Assembly: GCA_963971405.1 (NCBI GenBank)
Contig: OZ020486.1
Coordinates: 21,847,419 to 21,911,418, forward strand
Length of the DNA: 64,000 bases
Reading direction: 5' to 3'
DNA from: Psococerastis gibbosa
Lineage: Eukaryota > Arthropoda > Insecta > Psocodea > Psocidae
Shown here: in pieces, positions 60,961 through 64,000 of the stretch
Position numbering within the stretch: the stretch's first letter is position 1
Layout: each line of letters begins with the position of its first letter
Notes under the pieces: generated by a model
The model's database searches: none
The model's input: the letters and a program-made list of their open reading frames with translations, nothing else
Told to the model about the DNA's origin: nothing
Made by a program: the position numbers and the translations under genes

Positions 60961-62444
60961 GAAAATAGAGGTGCAAAAGTAGGTATTATGAAGTATTATT
61001 CGTCGTTTACCAGAGTACTTCAACAGCGGAAGTTTAGATTTTACATGCAGACAAAAAGGTCTTAAAGTGAGGAATGACATGAATAGCCGAGAATTGTAAT
61101 AATATAACATTTGAGGTAGTTTAGGTGAATATTATGAGCCGTTTGGAACTGGCAACCTACTGTAAACTATCGCTTACAGTTTTACACACACAAAAATCAA
61201 TGATGCAGTTTTTATTAATGTGTCGTAGTTATTTTTCTTACAGTACTCTTTTCTCTCTCATCCGCGCTTAATTGAGCAAAGTGCGGTGCACAGATTTGAG
61301 GACCTCTCCAATAGAACATTGTTAAGCTTTTGCATTATATTGTCTCCAGTCCATGGTAATACGATATTTTTCTTTTATAAGATTGGCTAATGGCTAATTG
61401 TACCATGGAGACTCCTGCTATGCAAAGGGGAGTCATGCTGTTGCCAAACCACGGCCTCAGGTTTCTCCACTAGGATGTTCATCTAACGGGAGCCCTCTTC
61501 CACTTTTCGTTAGATTATTACACGCAGAAGGCGATATTTTTCATTCTCCATCACTTGGCCGAAGTAAGTTTCCGTTTCTTAACCGTCAGCAGGAACTCGG
61601 CTTTTGTATCCATTAGAGACAAGATCCAATTACTGAGGACTTCTATTGTATTGTTTAGTTTAATTGTATTTATTCGATTGTTTAATTATTGCAATATGTT
61701 GCTTGAAAATAAATCTCCTGAAGCTTGTTAACACGTTCATGGCAATACATTATACTTGTGCAGTACTCTATATAATATATAATATTTTTTCTTTTAAGAA
61801 GCTAAATTGTTCCGAACACTCAGTGTCTCATCCCATGTGGGTATGTACTGTATAACGAATTCCTGTTCCGCACAGCCTATGTGCTCAATGTGTATGTGTA
61901 CACTAACAATATTAAAAATCTGCGGTTTTATTTAGTTGTTTCAATGTATGCTGATTTATCTTGCAGACGGTCACATCTCATAAGCTGCTAAAAAAAATCA
62001 TTATGTTTATCATATAAATAGACAAATGTACACATTGTACCCATTACGGACAGTGCACAATATTGAAGAGAATGCACAAAATAAATGATTATTTGATAAT
62101 GCACAATATGTCAGAATTTATTTTATTTGCCAAACAGCACATGGACTCTAAACAAAACCCAACTGCCATCTGTTCAAAATGAGAACATGTGCTCTCAATG
62201 ATCGAAGTCAATGTACGGTATGTGAAGCTCCTGAAATTTAATGCAATTAAGTTACTGGGTTGAATTATAGCTCTGACATACTTTGCCTTAATGACATTGC
62301 TTCAGCGGACTTAGGGCAAATTCTTTCCTCCTCGAGTACAGCAAGTTTTTATAAGTTCCGATTCGAGCTTATTTAAAATTTTAATCCTCTGTAATTGTAA
62401 TTTTTGAAGGACGAGTTATGGATCCTGGCCTACTTAGTGGCACA

Positions 62445-62665
62445 TAGGTTCCTTGTCCAATGCCAAGTCAACAACCCTATGGATTTCGGACATTATTAAT
62501 TTTGTAGTGTTTCAGTATGAATTTTTGGCTATTTGACAAACTGGTATACATACGTTCAATGTCAACCTACACCGGCTACAAGTGATAATGGACAAGCTGT
62601 GACAAGTTTACCATTGACGCAATGAAACAGGCGAAAGCATGACTTAACCAAGTACAGATACATAT
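62445..62665. repeat. Dispersed repeat family F, copy 3
   Basis: Same orientation as the copy at 59830, about 85-90% alike by eye. It ends about 115 bp before the stop codon of the second transporter, on the side of its 3' flank. Confidence 0.8.
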
Positions 62666-62778
62666 CATTTTGACCCTATGAGGCACACATTTAATTTACA
62701 TGAAATACCTAGTTTACACTACTGTCTATTTTAAATCAAAAGAAAATTATTATGACTGTATAATATAGTACAATACTT

Positions 62779-63879
62779 CTAATGGTGGACATGTGGCTCC
62801 GAATATGCTTCAATTATATCAATAATGCTTGTATATGTGCCAAAAACCAGGCCCAACAATGAAAGAATAATGATGAATATGTCTTTCCACAAGACCCATT
62901 TAAGCCGACCAAATCCAACTTGATACTGTGTGGCTATGTCAATGACGCAGGGAAGAGTAAGGCCCAAAATCGAGAAGCAAACGGCACCAACTAGTCCAAT
63001 GATGGCTTTTAATTGCGGAATGGCAATTGCAAAACAAACTGAAAGACAATGAGTCAGTTAATAATAATAATATTAATTTTAATTTTTAATTAATCTTAAT
63101 TTTTTACATCAGTGAGATCTCAACATATTTTGTAATCAAGAAATAGCCGTGGACATGGCCCAGGGGGGTGGTCCAAGGGTCAGATGAAAAATTCATAAAA
63201 AAATTCAAATTTTCTTAAAGGATAGTGTATTTCCTCTACATTACTTATTAACCTCTTTTCTCTAAAAACAATTTAATACACATTTGGGGTTTTCTGAATA
63301 AATAATACTTCAAATGAGAAAATGTATATTTCCGTCGAAAGCTTGTACTATTTATGCATTTTCATCTCTTTCTTTCATGTTTTTGCGGCTGTGGAACAGG
63401 AAATTAAATAATTCGTTAAAAATAAACGACACGACCATTCCTTGCTTTCAAAAAAATTTGAAATCTGTTCCTTAAGCCAGGAGAGGACTTTCAAAATTTA
63501 CTGAAAAATATTAACTTTATGTACAACTCCACCAAATCGGCGTTGCTAGGCAGTAGGCAATAACAAAATTCGGGTCATACCTGTACCGTACTACACAAAA
63601 GATAATTAGAAAATAAAATATATTACAGATTCATCTAAATTTATGTACCATAATGCTTACTTGAGTAGGCAGTCCTATCAATGAAACAATAAGTCTTTTA
63701 TATATTTACCTGTGCTTGTTACAAGGACAAATCTCAGAAGGAAATTGTAGAAGAGATGTCTTGATTTACTAAAGTATCCTTTAACGGAGTCCCAGATTAT
63801 TTTTGTAGGGACGTAAAATTGCAATGCGTATGTGAAGAAAATCGAGATAGCAATTAGATATTGACATGCCCTGGCCGGC
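62779..63879 (-). CDS. Second SLC36/PAT-type amino acid transporter, C-terminal exons (runs off right edge)
   Basis: Two exons on the minus strand: 63879-63710 (170 nt) and 63038-62779 with the stop. They match the last two exons of the transporter at 27.5-44.6 kb in length (170 nt exactly), phase and text: 'FFTYALQFYVP' against 'FFTYALQIYIP', and 'SILGLTLPCVIDIA' against 'SVLGLTLPTIIDVA'. The C-terminus is six residues longer, ending Glu-Pro-His-Val-His-His. It is a tandem paralogue in the same orientation, with the upstream exons beyond the window. Whether it also has alternative TM exons cannot be seen here. Confidence 0.92.
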
Positions 63880-64000
63880 CTAAAAATGTATTTCAAAAAA
63901 CAGTAGAAGAAACGTTCATGTCTAAAATATCTGATCAATAATAAAATAATAATAAGGTACTGTTACATACATATATACATTTACATATTTTATTATTTTT

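Larger units (their letters stand above)
44617..62778. other. 18-kb gene desert, repeat-rich
   Basis: No gene can be supported between the first SLC36 gene and the end of the second. The repeats listed below occupy much of it. The unassigned parts, for example 47152-47950, 48802-50490, 51364-53110, 54026-54790, 55000-56060 and 60660-62440, are AT-rich without a recognisable domain, RNA gene or tandem array. The upstream promoter and 5' untranslated exons of the first transporter should lie somewhere at the left end of this stretch. Confidence 0.6.

Noticed and set aside
61398..61616. 72-residue plus-strand frame with ordinary composition
   Set aside because: No recognisable domain, splice partners or second copy; a short chance frame cannot be excluded.
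1..64000. CRISPR array, bacterial operon or prophage
   Set aside because: Intron-split genes, SINEs and MITEs show a eukaryotic nuclear sequence; no regularly spaced repeat-spacer array is present.

Overview
This window is animal nuclear DNA, almost certainly from an insect. It is AT-rich, its genes are split by GT-AG introns, and it carries two Osiris-family genes, which are known only from insects. About seven protein-coding loci make up roughly a tenth of the bases. The rest is introns and intergenic DNA crowded with short non-autonomous transposons, fold-back repeats and SINE-like copies. The repeat load and the SVWC, SIAH-like and SLC36 genes would suit a hemipteran such as a planthopper, but that is only an inference from general character.

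Left third (1-26.2 kb). On the plus strand: an Osiris gene (855-3085, 4 exons, 262 aa), a second Osiris gene (17609-21144, 4 exons, 295 aa), a sniffer/C-factor-like short-chain dehydrogenase (21775-23787, 3 exons, 248 aa) and a secreted single-domain von Willebrand factor C protein (25109-26176, 3 exons, 120 aa). Between the two Osiris genes, on the minus strand, lies a SIAH/sina-like RING ubiquitin ligase (6140-10178, 5 exons, 450 aa). It has an unusual N-terminal exon and what looks like a duplicated SIAH-type zinc finger.

Middle (27.5-44.6 kb). One long minus-strand gene encodes an SLC36/PAT-type amino acid transporter of 462 aa. Every splice junction could be resolved in phase. The notable feature is a run of three related 85-nt exons (39567-39651, 33648-33732, 32843-32927), each coding an alternative version of one transmembrane helix, probably TM3. 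All three fit the same upstream and downstream splice phases, and each completes the same split Arg codon, so they look like mutually exclusive exons. A near-perfect 610-bp palindrome lies in the intron between the first and second of them.

Right third (44.6-64 kb). About 18 kb has no gene I can support. It is filled with fold-back elements, SINEs and a roughly 900-bp dispersed element, and holds one possibly decayed coding stretch. At the right edge are the last two coding exons of a second SLC36 gene on the minus strand, with the same exon length and phase as the first, so the two transporters form a tandem pair.

The genes do not form a single pathway. Osiris, dehydrogenase and SVWC products belong to cuticle/vesicle biology, carbonyl metabolism and humoral defence or secretion respectively, while the transporter pair is a tandem duplication.
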